The notes below the pieces were generated by a model, which had not been told where the DNA came from, did not search any database, and saw nothing but the letters and a program-made list of their open reading frames with translations. The position numbers and the translations under genes are program-made. Below are positions 35,782 through 47,387 of a stretch of 64,000 nt of DNA, piece after piece. Source of the DNA: Moniliophthora roreri (taxonomy: Eukaryota; Basidiomycota; Agaricomycetes; Agaricales; Marasmiaceae); the NCBI GenBank assembly GCA_001466705.2, contig LATX02000216.1, positions 1-64,000 on the forward strand, in the 5' to 3' direction. Position 1 is the first letter of the stretch; each line of letters starts with the position of its first letter.

Positions 35782-38700
35782 GGAGAAGGAGGGTTTTTGA
35801 AGTGGTGGAAGAGGCCGACTCTCTCTCTGCCCCCAGCAATTACAGTTTTGAATATTGTATTAGCTAAGCTTGAACGAAATTCTATGTGAATTCCCATCTC
35901 TTACAATATCAGAACAGAAAAAGTCGGAATACACAGCCTCCTTGACTCAGAGGCTGGAGGACTCTTCATGAGCCCTGAAATGGTTAAATGATTAGGACTA
36001 CGATGAAATCAACTCTCCAAAAATATTCAAGTCTTTAATGTTGATAGTACACCAAATAAAACAGCCTGGATCACCCATTCAGCAACTGCAACATATGAAG
36101 TAGGATCGACAACTCTGATGGACAAATTCCTCGTTTCCAGATTGGGAAAAGAAGATGTGATCTTTGGGTTACCCTGGCTTCAAAAGTACAACCTGGACAT
36201 CAATTGGAGGTTGGGAGAACTTACATTCTGACCAAGGCGATACATTAGAATCCCATGAAATAACAATGTTTTTGACACAACAGCACTGGAAGAGATCATT
36301 TGAAGAATTGACATACACGTGAAAATGTCAATGTCCCAGACTATGGCACATGCAGTCGAGCAAACAGAACAAAGTTTGGATAGCCTCATTCCAGAATACT
36401 TACGAGATTTTACAGTGCAATTCGAAGATTGAGAAGCAGAATGGTTCCCAATCTCCTGGACCTACGACCATACCATTGATCTTAAACTGGACTTTGTGCC
36501 CAAAGACTGCAAGTTGTACTCATTAACAGTCCTGGAACAGGCAGAGCTCGATAAATTCCTTGCTGAAAACCTTCGGAAAGGATACATTTGAAAATCGAAA
36601 TCTCCCACAGCATCCCCGTTCTTCTTTGTCGGAAAGAAGGAGAAAGGGAAATTGTGACCAACCCAGGATTACCGCTGATTGAATGATGGAATGATCAAAA
36701 ATGCGTACCCCCTGCTATTAGTCTCAGACTTAATTGATAAGCTACATGGGGCAACCATCTTTTCGAAACTTGACTTATGCAACGGATATAATAATGTTAG
36801 GATCAAAGATAGAGATCAATGGAAAGCTGCTTTCAAAACCAATCGAGGACTTTTCAAACCAATGGTCATGTTCTTTGGATTAATGAATTTGCCAGCGACG
36901 TTTCAAGCTTTCATGGATGACATTCTTTCCAACTTCATTGCTGAAGAATAGTGTCTAGTTTATATGGACGACATCCTGATCTATTTGGCGACCAAGGACG
37001 AACACAAGGATTGGTCCAGACGACTTCTCCAACAACTACAAGATCAAGATCTGTACCTGAAACCTTACAAATGCGAATTTGATGTATAAGAAGTGGTCTT
37101 CTTAGGTTTGGTCATCAGACCTGGTACAATTGGTATGGACCTGGTGAAACTGGCTGGAATCAAGGACTGGCCAGCCCCTGAAACAGTCACAGGAGTGTGG
37201 AGTTTCACAGGCTTCACAAACTTTTATCGGAAATTCATCGGTAGATATGCAGAAATTGTGAAGCCGCTCTATGATCTAACTAGGAAGGGTGTACCTTTCA
37301 AGTGGACAATAGAGTGCCAGCAGGCATTTGATATGCTTAAAGGAAAGTTTTTGGAAGAACCGCTACTTTTGATCCCTGATTCGTCAAAGCCATTTGTCAT
37401 AGAATCAGACACTTCAAAATGGGCTTCGGAAGCTGTGCTGTGGCAAAAAGGGAATGATGGAGAATGGCATCTATGTGGATTCATCTCACATGCTTTCAAT
37501 GCAATGGAACGGAATTATGAGATCTATGATCGGGAATTGTTCGCCATTGTGCAAGTGCTCAAGACCTGGAGACACTATGTTTTAGGCAACGGACACCTGG
37601 TAACAGTTCTATCTGATCATAAAAATCTCACTTACTTCCGGACAGCCCAGAAGCTGAACAGAAGACAGGCGTGATGGAGCCTCTTCCTTTTCCTGTTTGA
37701 TCTCAAGCTTGTTCATGTGCCAGAGATGCAGATGGTTCAATCAGATGCCCTGTCATGACATCCGGACTTCGTCTCTTCGACTGACACTGATAACGAAGAC
37801 ATCGTGATGCTTCCAGATGCATTGTTCATCAATGTAGTTGATCTGGACCTTCAAGCGAAACTCAGGACTGCACTGGGATCAGATGATTTCCATCGCAGCA
37901 CCTTAGAGTCACTCCTAGATCAAGGGATGCCCCCTATTAAGTCTTCCCTTTCTGATTGGAAAATTAATGACGACATGTTGTTCTACAAGGGACAGATCTA
38001 TGTGCTGAACAACTTGTCCTTATGACGTGAAATCATCTGCATGATCCATGAAGGGCAGCCATTCGGGCACCCAGGGCAATATGGGACTATCGATCTTGTG
38101 GGAAGGGAATTCTAGTGGCCTGAGATAGCGAAGTTCATCAAGGCGTTTGTAGATGGGTGTGCACCATGCCAGCAGATGAAAGTCAATACCCACCCTTTCT
38201 TAGCTGGCACGGAACCTATTGCAGGATTACTGAACATGACTCTGTTCCAAGTAATAACCATAGACCTTATCACTAATCTTCCAGATTCAGGCAGTTCGAA
38301 TGCGATAATGGTCGTGGTAGACTATTCGTCTATGAAGGGGGTGATTTTTATCCTATGCACTAAGAAATTGGACGCAACTGAAGCAGCAAAACTCCTCTTT
38401 GAACACATGTACAAAAGATATGGACTACTGGACAAGATTATCTCAGATCAAGATCTGAGGTTCACAGCAGAAGTGTTTCAAGAAATGGCACAGCTATTAG
38501 GAATAAAACACTCAATGAGTACTGCATACCACCCTCAGACAGATGGAGAAACTAAAAGGGTTAACCAGGAAGTGGAAATCTATTTACGGTTCTTTTGTGG
38601 AAAAGAGCAGACCGAATGGAGTAAACACCTCCATATGGCAGAATTTGCCCACAACAACTGAACCCATTCAGTAACTCATCACTCCCCGTTCTTCCTGACC

Positions 38701-39291
38701 ATAGGATACCACCCTCGACCACTGCCCACTGCCTTTGAAAAGACAGATGTCCTATCAGTGGAGAAGAGATTGAACAAATTAAGGAGATTACGACAGGAAA
38801 CGGCTTCAATGATAGAAATAGCACAGAAACGTGTTATGGAGCAAGGGAAAAGGAAGACCAACATGTTTACCGTGGGACAAAAGGTGTGGCTTGAAGGGAA
38901 AAACCTAGACTTTGGATATCCAACAAAGAAGCTGTCGCCAAAATGGGAAGGACCCTTCAGGATCAAAGAAGTCATGGGGCCAGTAACATACAAGCTGGCA
39001 CTACCGAGACAATGGAAGATCCACTCTGTTTTCCACATAGGGCTTCTATCACCATACAAAGAGACAGACGAACACAGAGCCAACTTCCTGGAACCACCCC
39101 CAGACATAATAGAAGGACATGAAGAGTTCGAAATAGAAGCCATCATAGGTCACAAGCCATGGAAAGATCCGAAGAAGTTCCTGGTGACCTGGAAGGGGTA
39201 CGATTCTTCGCATAACGAATGGAAGGAGAAAGCAGAACTGGAAAATGCCATGGAGACGTACCTGGAGTATATATTAAAACACAAACTCTGA
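35782..39291 (+). pseudogene. Ty3 Pol: protease, RT, RNase H, integrase, chromodomain
   Basis: A single frame runs through the whole polyprotein, broken only by stops. Landmarks are a protease-like LLDSEAGGLFMS (about 35935, with Glu where the active site normally has Gly), RT with YMDD at 36961-36972, and RNase H (SDTSKWASEAVL, then ERNYEIYDRELFAI). Integrase follows, with the His/Cys zinc domain (IHEGQPFGHPG ... CAPCQQ), the catalytic Asp region and the TAYHPQTDGETKRVNQEVE block. A chromodomain (VTWKGYDSSHNEW) occupies about 39126-39285. Stops include TAG at 36949 and TGA at 37672, 38023 and 38659, several falling where relatives usually have Arg. It is non-functional as it stands. Confidence 0.9.
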
Positions 39292-39318
39292 GAGTCACAT
39301 CCATTACAACCCAGAAAT

Positions 39319-40838
39319 ATGTCTCATGCCAACGCTCAGAACAACTCTCTTCCTCCTTCTTCTAACCTCCATTCGCGACCCCTCCCTCTGGTACCTGCTG
39401 GCCCTGCTGCTGAAGATGCCCATTACTCTGACAACGTCCACTACACTGGTCTGTTCCGTCCTTCCTCTTTTGAACTTCTGTATTTGGTCAACACCGGTGA
39501 ACACAACGATGCCTTACAAAGAGCTGCTGTGGCATCTCCCGTCCTACAGATCACCCTTGATGGTCTTATACACCTTCGGGAACAACACGCCGCTCTCAAT
39601 CAGATTGCTCAGGAGACAAATGTATACTCTGCTAATCTTGCATTCAATGCAACAGCAGGGGTGGCTGGAGGGCTCGTCTTAGAAGGCCTGATGATGGTAC
39701 CGTTGCCACCTGTCTTAGAAAGACGTGATGACCCACAGATGAGTAACGCTAATACAGGTGCCATCCCCAGCGACGTTTGCGATGCAGATCCAAACAGTCC
39801 AGAATTCTGGGTGGCCCAATGTGCCTACGCAGAACGAATCCAGAACGCAGCACAGCTAGCCTGTGAACAGATACAGCGACTCCCTCAGGTCTCCCCATCT
39901 GGGGATGATTTACTTGGGCCATCTTGTCAACCCAAACCAGTCCCCACTCTTCATCCTGCCGAACATGTCGCCTCTTCCCCTTCCATTCCTACCTCCCTCA
40001 TCTATCCCGAACCACCCAGTCTGTCTAGCACCTCCAGTGGCTCCATTATTGTCGAACACATTCCTGACACCAACTCTGGAAGTCCACCAATCTACGCCAC
40101 CTCCATTGGAATCCGAACTCCCTCCTCCTCAAATTCTAGCACCAAGACCGACGAATCCCATATGGAGAACATCTACTCCTCTGGAGTTCAGGGATGCGAC
40201 AACTGTGACCCCCCTGCCACGGTACCTTTCCATGCAGACGGACAATTTAATCCCTACTTCCAACCCCTCCGAATCACATACACAGACGCCCGATTCTCCT
40301 CTGGCCCAATCGCTCCGGAACCGACGCCTGACTCCGAGGCCACCGTGGTCACTGACGCGGGACCCAGCACAGCGGTCAGTGTGGGACGACGACGACCTCG
40401 TAGAAGTGTTGTCGAACAAGCCGTTGTCGCCGCTGAGCAATGAGAGGGACATGACAGACGAGGTGTACAAATACCTCTGTGCCCTGTGTGCCAATTGGCG
40501 AAACACTGCAGCCGAGACTGCCCACAGTACTGTTGTAAAGTATGCTGGACATTTGCGCCTGGTCACCTCGCTTGAGATTGTCATCTCAGACAAAGGTCAA
40601 AACATATTGCTCGAACATACTATCCCCAGCGCCCAATGTTTGCTGGCTACAATAGCGACGGAGGTGACCCCGACACCAAACTCTACGGAGACGGAGAGCA
40701 GTGAAGTAATGACAGGACATGGAGAGGCCAAAGAAGAATATGCGTGGGTCTACACAGGACGACAGGAGTCTTTTCGAGAGGTCACATTGTTGGATGGGAC
40801 TGTGGTGAGATTGGAATATCGCCCTTGAGACAGAGATA
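39319..40838 (+). pseudogene. Ty3 third ORF with C-terminal Cys-rich knuckles
   Basis: The ATG at 39319 opens a 374-codon frame rich in Ser/Pro after an N-terminal helix-rich part, stopped by a TGA at 40441. In the same frame just past the stop lies CPVCQLAKHCSRDCPQYCC followed by KVC and a Gly-His, a double Cys/His cluster ending in a TGA at about 40573. The same frame continues almost to the LTR. The ORF is therefore longer than the open part and has been interrupted by TGAs. It sits between the chromodomain and the 3' LTR, where env lies in other elements, but it has no signal peptide or membrane segment. Function unknown; nucleic-acid binding is suggested by the Cys cluster. Confidence 0.65.
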
Positions 40839-40839
40839 G

Positions 40840-41222
40840 TGTTACGAACACGCAGTTGTCACTGGACTACTTAGTTAGCATGTGACTTGTATTACTAATC
40901 TTTTTCTTCCTTGTTCTTTTGCGTTCTATCTATTAGTCATTTCTTTAATTACCTTCTCTTGAGTTCGAGGACGATTACTCAATTCCTTCTCTTTAGTTCT
41001 TTCATATTCTATGTAGTTTGTCAGCATGTACTATTTAAGTAGCTGCAGCCAGGTTCTTAGCTCTTCAGCTTGACCTGGTTAGCAATAAACCTTGTACCAA
41101 GCAACAACTTGAACTCTGAACTGCAGGAGTCTCTGCACGAACTTGAACTTGAACCTTAAAGACCTTCTTGACTATGTCATAGTTGAGTTGGTTGTTGACA
41201 TTGCTGTGCAAGTAACGTAACA
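40840..41222 (+). repeat. Ty3 3' LTR
   Basis: This is the 383-bp partner of the LTR at 33254-33636, with only a few substitutions. It is followed by the duplicated target CAAGG (41223-41227). Confidence 0.92.
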
Positions 41223-41227
41223 CAAGG

Positions 41228-42190
41228 AGTCAGCGAGCAATGTTGAGAATGGAATGCTCACTTGGAGGATCGACGAGGAGCAGCTCACAGAGGTGATAGA
41301 GGATGGATGGGTCTCACTGAATCCAACCAGTGTTGATGCACTCTTGTCCAATGTGTTTCTACTCCCACATGTCAAGTGGAAAGATGTCCAGTTGCCATAT
41401 CTAAATGAGTCAGGTGAGTGCAGTTTCAAAACAAGAAAATACATGAACTCACAGGTATTCCAAATCAGAGCAGCCCTCACTGTACATTGAGGATGTACCC
41501 ATCAATCTCAAAGAGGTATCGCAACCAGTGAAAAAAGGCAGTGATGTCATGCCCTGCTTCCTGTGTAAGATGTCAGTCAAGATTACACAAATGCAGCACC
41601 ACATTGCGAAACACATAATATGTGCATCAATGGATGCTGAGATCGAGGAGGATTGTGAAGAGGTAACCAGCCTCTTTTTACTTGATGTAATCCATGCTTG
41701 ATGACTTGACCTCCTTCAGATCGGCCTTGAGCCATGCAGTTTCTGTGGGCAGGAAAGATGTGTCACCCAACTGCTTATGGTCAGAAAGAAACTCATCATC
41801 AAGTCGACATGTCTGTACCATTATGAATGACTCAAGTATACTGAGGCTATCAATACAGATAAGTCAGACTGCACCAATGTTCCAATCCATTGTGCTTTTC
41901 CTGGCTGCACTGCAGGAGTATCTGGTTACCCAAGAACAGTCTGGAAGTACAATGCACTCTATCATATTCTCAAAGAGCATTCAAAAGAGAATGGGGACCC
42001 ACCTGATATTCCCCCAGAAATGGCATGCTCCATGCATATTGAGAAGGTGGAATTACGCACCATGGGCATTTCTGATGAGAAAACAGCTGCCTATCAATGA
42101 CAGAACAACCTGTTGGACAGCAATGATTTGCCTTGGCCCAACGAGACAGGCAGAGATTTGAGAAAACATCAAGAAAGGTCAGGTACAGTT
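41228..42190 (+). pseudogene. Transposase-like protein of the unclassified element, 3' part
   Basis: After the Ty3 element and one target copy are removed, the codon interrupted at 33253 joins directly to 41228 and continues WRIDEEQLTEVIEDGW. A C2H2-like finger (CFLCKMSVKITQMQHHIAKH, near 41550-41615) is followed, after a probable intron ending at 41719, by CSFCGQERC and a WKYNALYHILKEH helix. In-frame TGAs occur near 41824 and 42097. The segment precedes the right TIR. Together with 29477-33248 it forms one long protein of the element. Role inferred: DNA-binding C-terminal part of the transposase. Confidence 0.65.
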
Positions 42191-42376
42191 CTTTAGTCTC
42201 ATGCAAGTGAGACTGCGAGTAAGAAGGCATAGAAAACATAGACTGTGTGTATAATATGTTGTATTTGATGAAATAGGTATATTCTTGTTGTTGTAGAGTA
42301 TGTTGACTATGATATAAAGGGAATGCAGGCCACTGAAGGTCATTGATGTGGTTGTGAAGGAGCCGGTGTGACAGCC

Positions 42377-42445
42377 AAAAAAGGAAATTTTTGGAGGGGA
42401 CCCATGTACCAGTTGATTCCCACAGAAAACCCCAATGGAGGCCCT
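42377..42445. repeat. Right terminal inverted repeat of the unclassified transposon
   Basis: Reverse complement of the left TIR at 29349-29420. The three substitutions relative to the left copy are all C-to-T (or G-to-A) changes at CpG positions. Confidence 0.85.
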
Positions 42446-42453
42446 CTGCTTAC

Positions 42454-44939
42454 ACATCAGGCTGCTTTTGCAGATAGATTGATGCCTGGGAGGCTGAGCG
42501 AAGTCAGGCTGCGATAAATGTGACCTTCCTATTCCCGTCTGCTTGACAACTAATTTTCTCTCTCATCAACCTTGGCATATGTGTACTTCATTTACAGTAC
42601 TTGATTGACAAGCTGCTCTCATTGCAACTACCTACACCATGTTCTAACTTGGTGACCCGTGTTGTCACAGATGATAAAGGTATCATATGATCGTTGTTAC
42701 TTTCAAGATGAGTCTGGCTGTGGAGCCCGTTTTAGTAGTCTCCCCTAGGCCAACTCAATCACTCACAAGCTTGCCTGCATCAAATCACAGCGTGTACTCT
42801 GGACTTCCCTTCCCGCTTTCAAAAATTCCCATTATACCTAATATAGAAATATTGTGTGACTTCAATCACGGGACTTCGTTTACCTTGAAGCTTCATGCTG
42901 CTCAGTTCTACCACCTCTATATCCTACAGTATGTCCCCATAATGAGCGAAACCCACGTTCCTTTGACACCGAACAGGTCGCTTCGACTTCAACACACTCT
43001 TTCACCTATATCATTTGCAGATACTGCATTCCAACACCCTCTTATGCACCAAGCATGTTACTGTTAATTCCAGTCACAATGTTGATCCAGACTATGAAAA
43101 TCAAGATGTTTTTAGGATTATAGACTCTTATAATGCACATGCCTTGACCTCCCTACACTTTACACCAGTCACACCTTGTTCCCCTTCCCAACCTTTTGTG
43201 GCACCTCTAAATGCAAATACCACATCAGGTATCTCTACTCTTGGCCCAGTTTCTTGTGAAACCGTTCCCAAACTGGTCTCAATGGACCACATATCAATCT
43301 CCACACCTGCATCTTGCTGGTCAAGGATCTGGGCAGCGACTTCAATAGAGAAGTCATGGGGTATAAAAGGAAGATGGTCTTGAGCAGTTTCGAGTAGGGT
43401 CCTTAACCCTTGAGGTGAACCGTAAGTGATCTGAGGGGGATTACTCTCTTCTACGTTCATGGAACGCGTCAAATCTCATTAGTAATCTATCTATATCAGC
43501 ACATGATCTGCACATGATCAGAAATTGTTCGGACCCGGTTTTTGAAGCAGACTACCGTTTTAGTGGGTAACGGACGCTAATTTGATTTGGCTTGGGGAAT
43601 TCATTGTTACTTACAACCCATTCATTCTGCGCATCAACCCGATATCGGGATACCCTGTATATTACACTATTCGTGGTTCCTATTCCGTTGAGCGGAAAAT
43701 AGATCTCGTTGAGCAGATCTTGTCCATATATATATGGGGAGAGGATTTACAGTAGCCTTTGAAAGGGTTTTGGTGTGCAGTGGTGACCATCTGTGATACT
43801 TTCGAAATCGTTTCGCATGAATCACTGAACGCTGCCGGGAACTAGAATAACAAATAACTGAAAGAAACCGTTTCAGCTAACAGTTCAGAGCTCAGAAAGC
43901 CAGTACTAATGGTTTATAGTGGACAGCATTACATCTTTGAATTTAGAGCTGGGGCTGCGGGTCAGACCCGCGAACGTGTATTACTATCTGGACAGGACTA
44001 GAAAACGTCGAATCAAGCTGTACTGTACGACTAATCCAATGTTCGTCGTCGTCGTCATCAAGTGTTCCCAACCCAAATAAAGTTAGAGCGACTGCAGCTA
44101 TTTTCAGCGCTAAAATTTTTTCTACTCCCAACCAGCTCCATCGCCCCTGATAATCTTTTAAACTTGTCGCCAGCGGCCGTTAATATGATGTATTGGACAC
44201 TCCGAAAGAGTGTCATGGACGAAGGAAGAAGGGTCTGAATCACTGGTGCGCCTTCTGAACATTCAAATTTAACAGGCATTAACGAAGGATTCATGAAACA
44301 GGCTGAGCGGTTCTCTCAACTACAAGAAGCAGTGCGGGCCACTCAAGAGAGCTCCGGGACGTGGAAAATGCTGAATTTCACCGGGTTAGGATTAACGTTC
44401 GTGCTGTTCATCAAGATTCTATATCAGAGTCTACTTCCGACATTTGATCTAATTCAAAGGCTCTCTTTCCAAAAACCTTTTGGCAGGGAGCCACTTACAT
44501 ACTCGATGTACCTGTTATTTCCGGTCCTTGAAGCGAGAAGATTTAGATGCATGTTGTCTCCACCTAAGCCTCGCTATTGGTATGTTTTTGCCAAACTTTG
44601 GGCTAGAAGGATGTCTTTCTCATTTAGGCAATGCTTGACTCCATCAGAACGAGGGTTCCCTTGCTATTTCCGTACCTTCGCTATTGAATAGGTGCCATTC
44701 TGCTCCATTACTCTCGGAAGATTACATGGGGTACAAAATGAATCCGATAGATTCATCGGCATTGTCAAGATATACATTTTAGGACACTATACGGCTTGAC
44801 ACGGGAGAAGCCTTCTCGCACCTGGGCCTCCTCTGTTTATCGCATCTCCATACGTACGCCCATCTCTCGGACTATTTAAACATCTTCGCAATACTAAAGG
44901 TCACCACCAACCGCCCTATCTCAGAGATCAGTACCAACC
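42454..44939. other. Intergenic, no firmly supported gene
   Basis: This is the right flank of the TIR element and the upstream region of the terpene cyclase. A 114-codon minus frame at 43128-43472 and a 132-codon plus frame at 44293-44691 are open, but they have no recognised motif and no neighbouring exons that fit. They are not called. Confidence 0.4.
44873..44880 (+). promoter_or_regulatory. TATA-like element upstream of the terpene cyclase
   Basis: TATTTAAA lies 60-67 bp upstream of the cyclase ATG, a plausible distance for a fungal TATA element. Position and base composition are the only support. Confidence 0.3.
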
Positions 44940-46802
44940 ATGGCTACCCACGATGACGCCAACGTTTTCTTGAAGCGGCTGGTAGACACCTACAACACGT
45001 CGACTCACGGATTAGGATCTACTGGAGTCAGTCTGTACGATACAGCTTGGCTGTCCATGGTATCCCGTACCATCGATGAAGGTGGATCTAAGACCTGGCT
45101 TTTCCCGGAATCGTTCGATTATATCTGCAACACACAAGCAGAGGACGGAGGCTGGCATGGAGATGGTTCCCTCATTGATAGTATCATGAATACCCTCGCT
45201 TCCCTTCTATCCCTCAAGCTCCGCGTTAAAGATGGTTCACAGTCATTGGACCTCTCCGAGAAAGCCGAAAGGGCGCGACTGTTCCTCGAGGGCGCTTTGC
45301 AGAAGTGGGATGTCCCATCCACCGAGCGCATAGCGTTCGAACTTATTATCCCCAGATTGTTGCAGTTCTTGGAAGAGGAAGGCATCTCTTTCGAGTTCCC
45401 ACAGCGAGAGGCGTTGGAGAGCCTGCGGAGCAGGAAACTCAAAACCCTGGATTTGAATTTGGTCTATCGGATGCAAACGCCGGTTCTTTACGTGCTTGAG
45501 GCGTTCGTGGGCGTACTAGACTTTGACCGATTGTCGGGTCTCAAGATCGATGGGCATTTCTGTGCATCCCCAGCATCCACGGCCGCATATTTCACCTACT
45601 GTTCGACTTGGGATAAAGAAGCGGAAGACTACCTCCGCCAGGTTCTTTGTCGCTGTAGCATATACGGAGAGGGTGCTGCATGTACAATTTGGCCGACAAG
45701 CGTCTTCGAGCTTGCATGGGTGAGTCTCATGGTCTAGTTTCGTCCTGCAGAGTCTAAAATAACACTTTCTAGCCAATCGGTACACTCATAGAAAGCGGTT
45801 TCAAACGGGAAGAGCTAGACGAATCAGCTCTGAGTCGTGCGGCCGAGATTCTGCACACTGCGCTCGTTTTAGGAAAAGGTGTCACTGGACCTTGTTCGTG
45901 CTCGCATTTTGCCTTTCGTAAAATATCGTCTCACGGCTTTTCAAGTGTTGCACGCGTTTCCGGATGCCGATGATACAGCGAAGACCCTTACAGCTCTTCG
46001 GTATATCGGTCAACCCCACTCTATCGAACCCCTGCTCAAAACTTTCGAACGGCCGAATTACATCATGTGCCAGCAATTTGAACGAAATCCTAGCTTGAGC
46101 GCCAATTGCAATGTGCTTATAGCACTGCAAGCACTCCCTCAACCGCACGAATATTTTCTCCAGATTCTCAAGATCTTCAACTTTGTCGCGGATGCATATT
46201 CAGGTGCATCTCATGTCAAGGAAGTAAAGGACAAATGGGTATGTTTCACATTTGCTGAGTGTCAACAAGATGCTGAAAATTCTGCTCCTATCTAGCACGA
46301 GTCCCCGTGGTACCTGGCCATGCTTGCAACGAAGGGCTTCGTCCGTTTCGTCCAGCTTTACGACAGGGGTGCTTACCAAGCCGTTGATGTTCCCGAAGAA
46401 CTCGTCACCTTCACCATTCCAAAAACCTTGTTCCAGTTCCTGACCGATATCTTACAATCGCAACACAAAGACGGTTCGTGGGGGTCAAACCCCAATATTG
46501 AGGAAACTGCCTACTGCGTCCTCGCATTGGCTCACCTCACCTCACTTCCCTACGACGTCAGTATTCGGCAGAAAGTGGCGGAGGTCATTGGTACCGCTCG
46601 CGAGTTTCTGAAGGCGAATGCTGATGATAGTAAACTTATCAAGCCACATTCGCAGATTTGGACGAGCAAGGTTACGTATGGGCTTGAGAACATATGCCAA
46701 GGATACGTCTTATCATCGCTACGTGTTCCTGTGCATGTTGAGCCCACTGATTCGATGTTGTCGGATGAACTTGCTGGATACTTTACGAAGGCTATCCTGT
46801 AG
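44940..46802 (+). CDS. Stand-alone class II (DxDD) terpene cyclase
   Basis: The predicted reaction is protonation-initiated cyclisation of a linear prenyl diphosphate, for example geranylgeranyl to a copalyl-type diphosphate. Four exons (44940-45719, 45773-45893, 45946-46238, 46296-46802) with introns of 53, 52 and 57 nt give an open 566-residue protein. SLYDTAW is at 31-37, the general-acid motif DADD at 307-310 (FPDADDTAKTL), DKWHESPWY around 396-404 and a QW-like QHKDGSWG at 454-461. All are hallmarks of the beta-gamma didomain of plant- and fungal-type copalyl diphosphate synthases. No DDxxD/NSE class I domain follows: the protein stops at the size of a didomain, while known fungal CPS/KS fusions are about 950 residues. 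The second intron has a weak donor (GTTCGT). No P450 or prenyl synthase lies nearby. Product unknown. Confidence 0.85.
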
Positions 46803-47387
46803 TATATTTCCGGTCATGCCGGGGCATAGAACCCCGGAGTTTGTTACATGTAGCAATGTATACTTAGAGTAAGTATGAAATTTGTATCATAGAAGAAAGA
46901 ACGATTCGGATGGGGAATACCGGTTCTAGCAGTTGCCCTTCTCGAGGGCTTCTTCCCGAAAACGAATGCACAGAATGAGTATTAGAATTCAGGAACTCCT
47001 GAGCTTCGATGACCGCGCAGAACACGGATGTACGGATCGAACACATAGTCAAGGCTCGAAGTTCGCGCAAGGAAGCCCCGACTTGATATTGATTAGGCTA
47101 AGACAATGGCAAAAGTGCACGGGAAACGCGGGTCTTCACAGTCAGCAAGTATGGTTGTTCCTCTAGTATGGGACCATGTTTACTTTATGTGGAGAGGCTG
47201 TGGATCTATCTATGTACACGAATCACTCTGCTGCTATGCCTTCCGATCTCGAACCACGGCGCTGGACCTCCCGATGGGTTGTGTTTACACGTTATTGTTT
47301 CTGCTTTCTGAGAAGGACATAATTTTTATGGCTCTCAAAGTCCCGTCGGCGCGGCATCGCGCCCTGAGCCACCTCTTTTCGACCTAA
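46803..47387. other. Intergenic between cyclase and Harbinger element
   Basis: This is the 3' flank of the cyclase. Only short shadow frames occur; nothing recognised. Confidence 0.45.

Larger units (their letters stand above)
33254..41222 (+). mobile_element. Ty3/gypsy chromovirus, full length, 383-bp LTRs
   Basis: Two 383-bp LTRs (33254-33636 and 40840-41222), differing at a handful of positions, begin TGTTAC and end GTAACA. They are flanked by the 5-bp duplication CAAGG (33249-33253 and 41223-41227). The internal order is Gag with a CCHC knuckle, protease, reverse transcriptase, RNase H, integrase, chromodomain and a third ORF. That order, with a C-terminal chromodomain, is the chromovirus branch of Ty3/gypsy. 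Stops in gag, pol and ORF3 make it non-autonomous. Excision in silico, leaving one CAAGG, reconnects the host transposon's reading frame. Confidence 0.93.
29349..42445 (+). mobile_element. TIR DNA transposon (unclassified, 8-bp TSD), split by a Ty3 element
   Basis: The ends are inverted repeats of about 70 bp (29349-29420 and 42377-42445), starting CAGGGGGCCTCCAT on the left and AGGGCCTCCAT on the right. They are flanked by the 8-bp duplication CTGCTTAC (29341-29348 and 42446-42453). Removing the 7974 bp contributed by the Ty3 insertion leaves about 5.1 kb. The interior encodes one long plus-frame protein with C2H2-like fingers and many stops. An 8-bp TSD is known for hAT and KDZ elements, and CAGGG ends resemble hAT, but the protein was not recognised as either. 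The right end may have lost one terminal base. Confidence 0.85.

Noticed and set aside
39863..40828. Long plus frame (321 codons) overlapping Ty3 ORF3
   Set aside because: The Cys-rich knuckles and upstream ORF share a different frame; this one is a low-complexity Pro/Ser shadow.
43128..43472. Minus frame of 114 codons
   Set aside because: Open but without recognised motif, upstream exon or conserved partner.
45879..45945. Alternative reading of the cyclase in which 45879-45945 is coding
   Set aside because: It requires a frame change and inserts sequence unlike class II cyclases ahead of the DADD motif; a 52-nt GT-AG intron gives a consistent protein.
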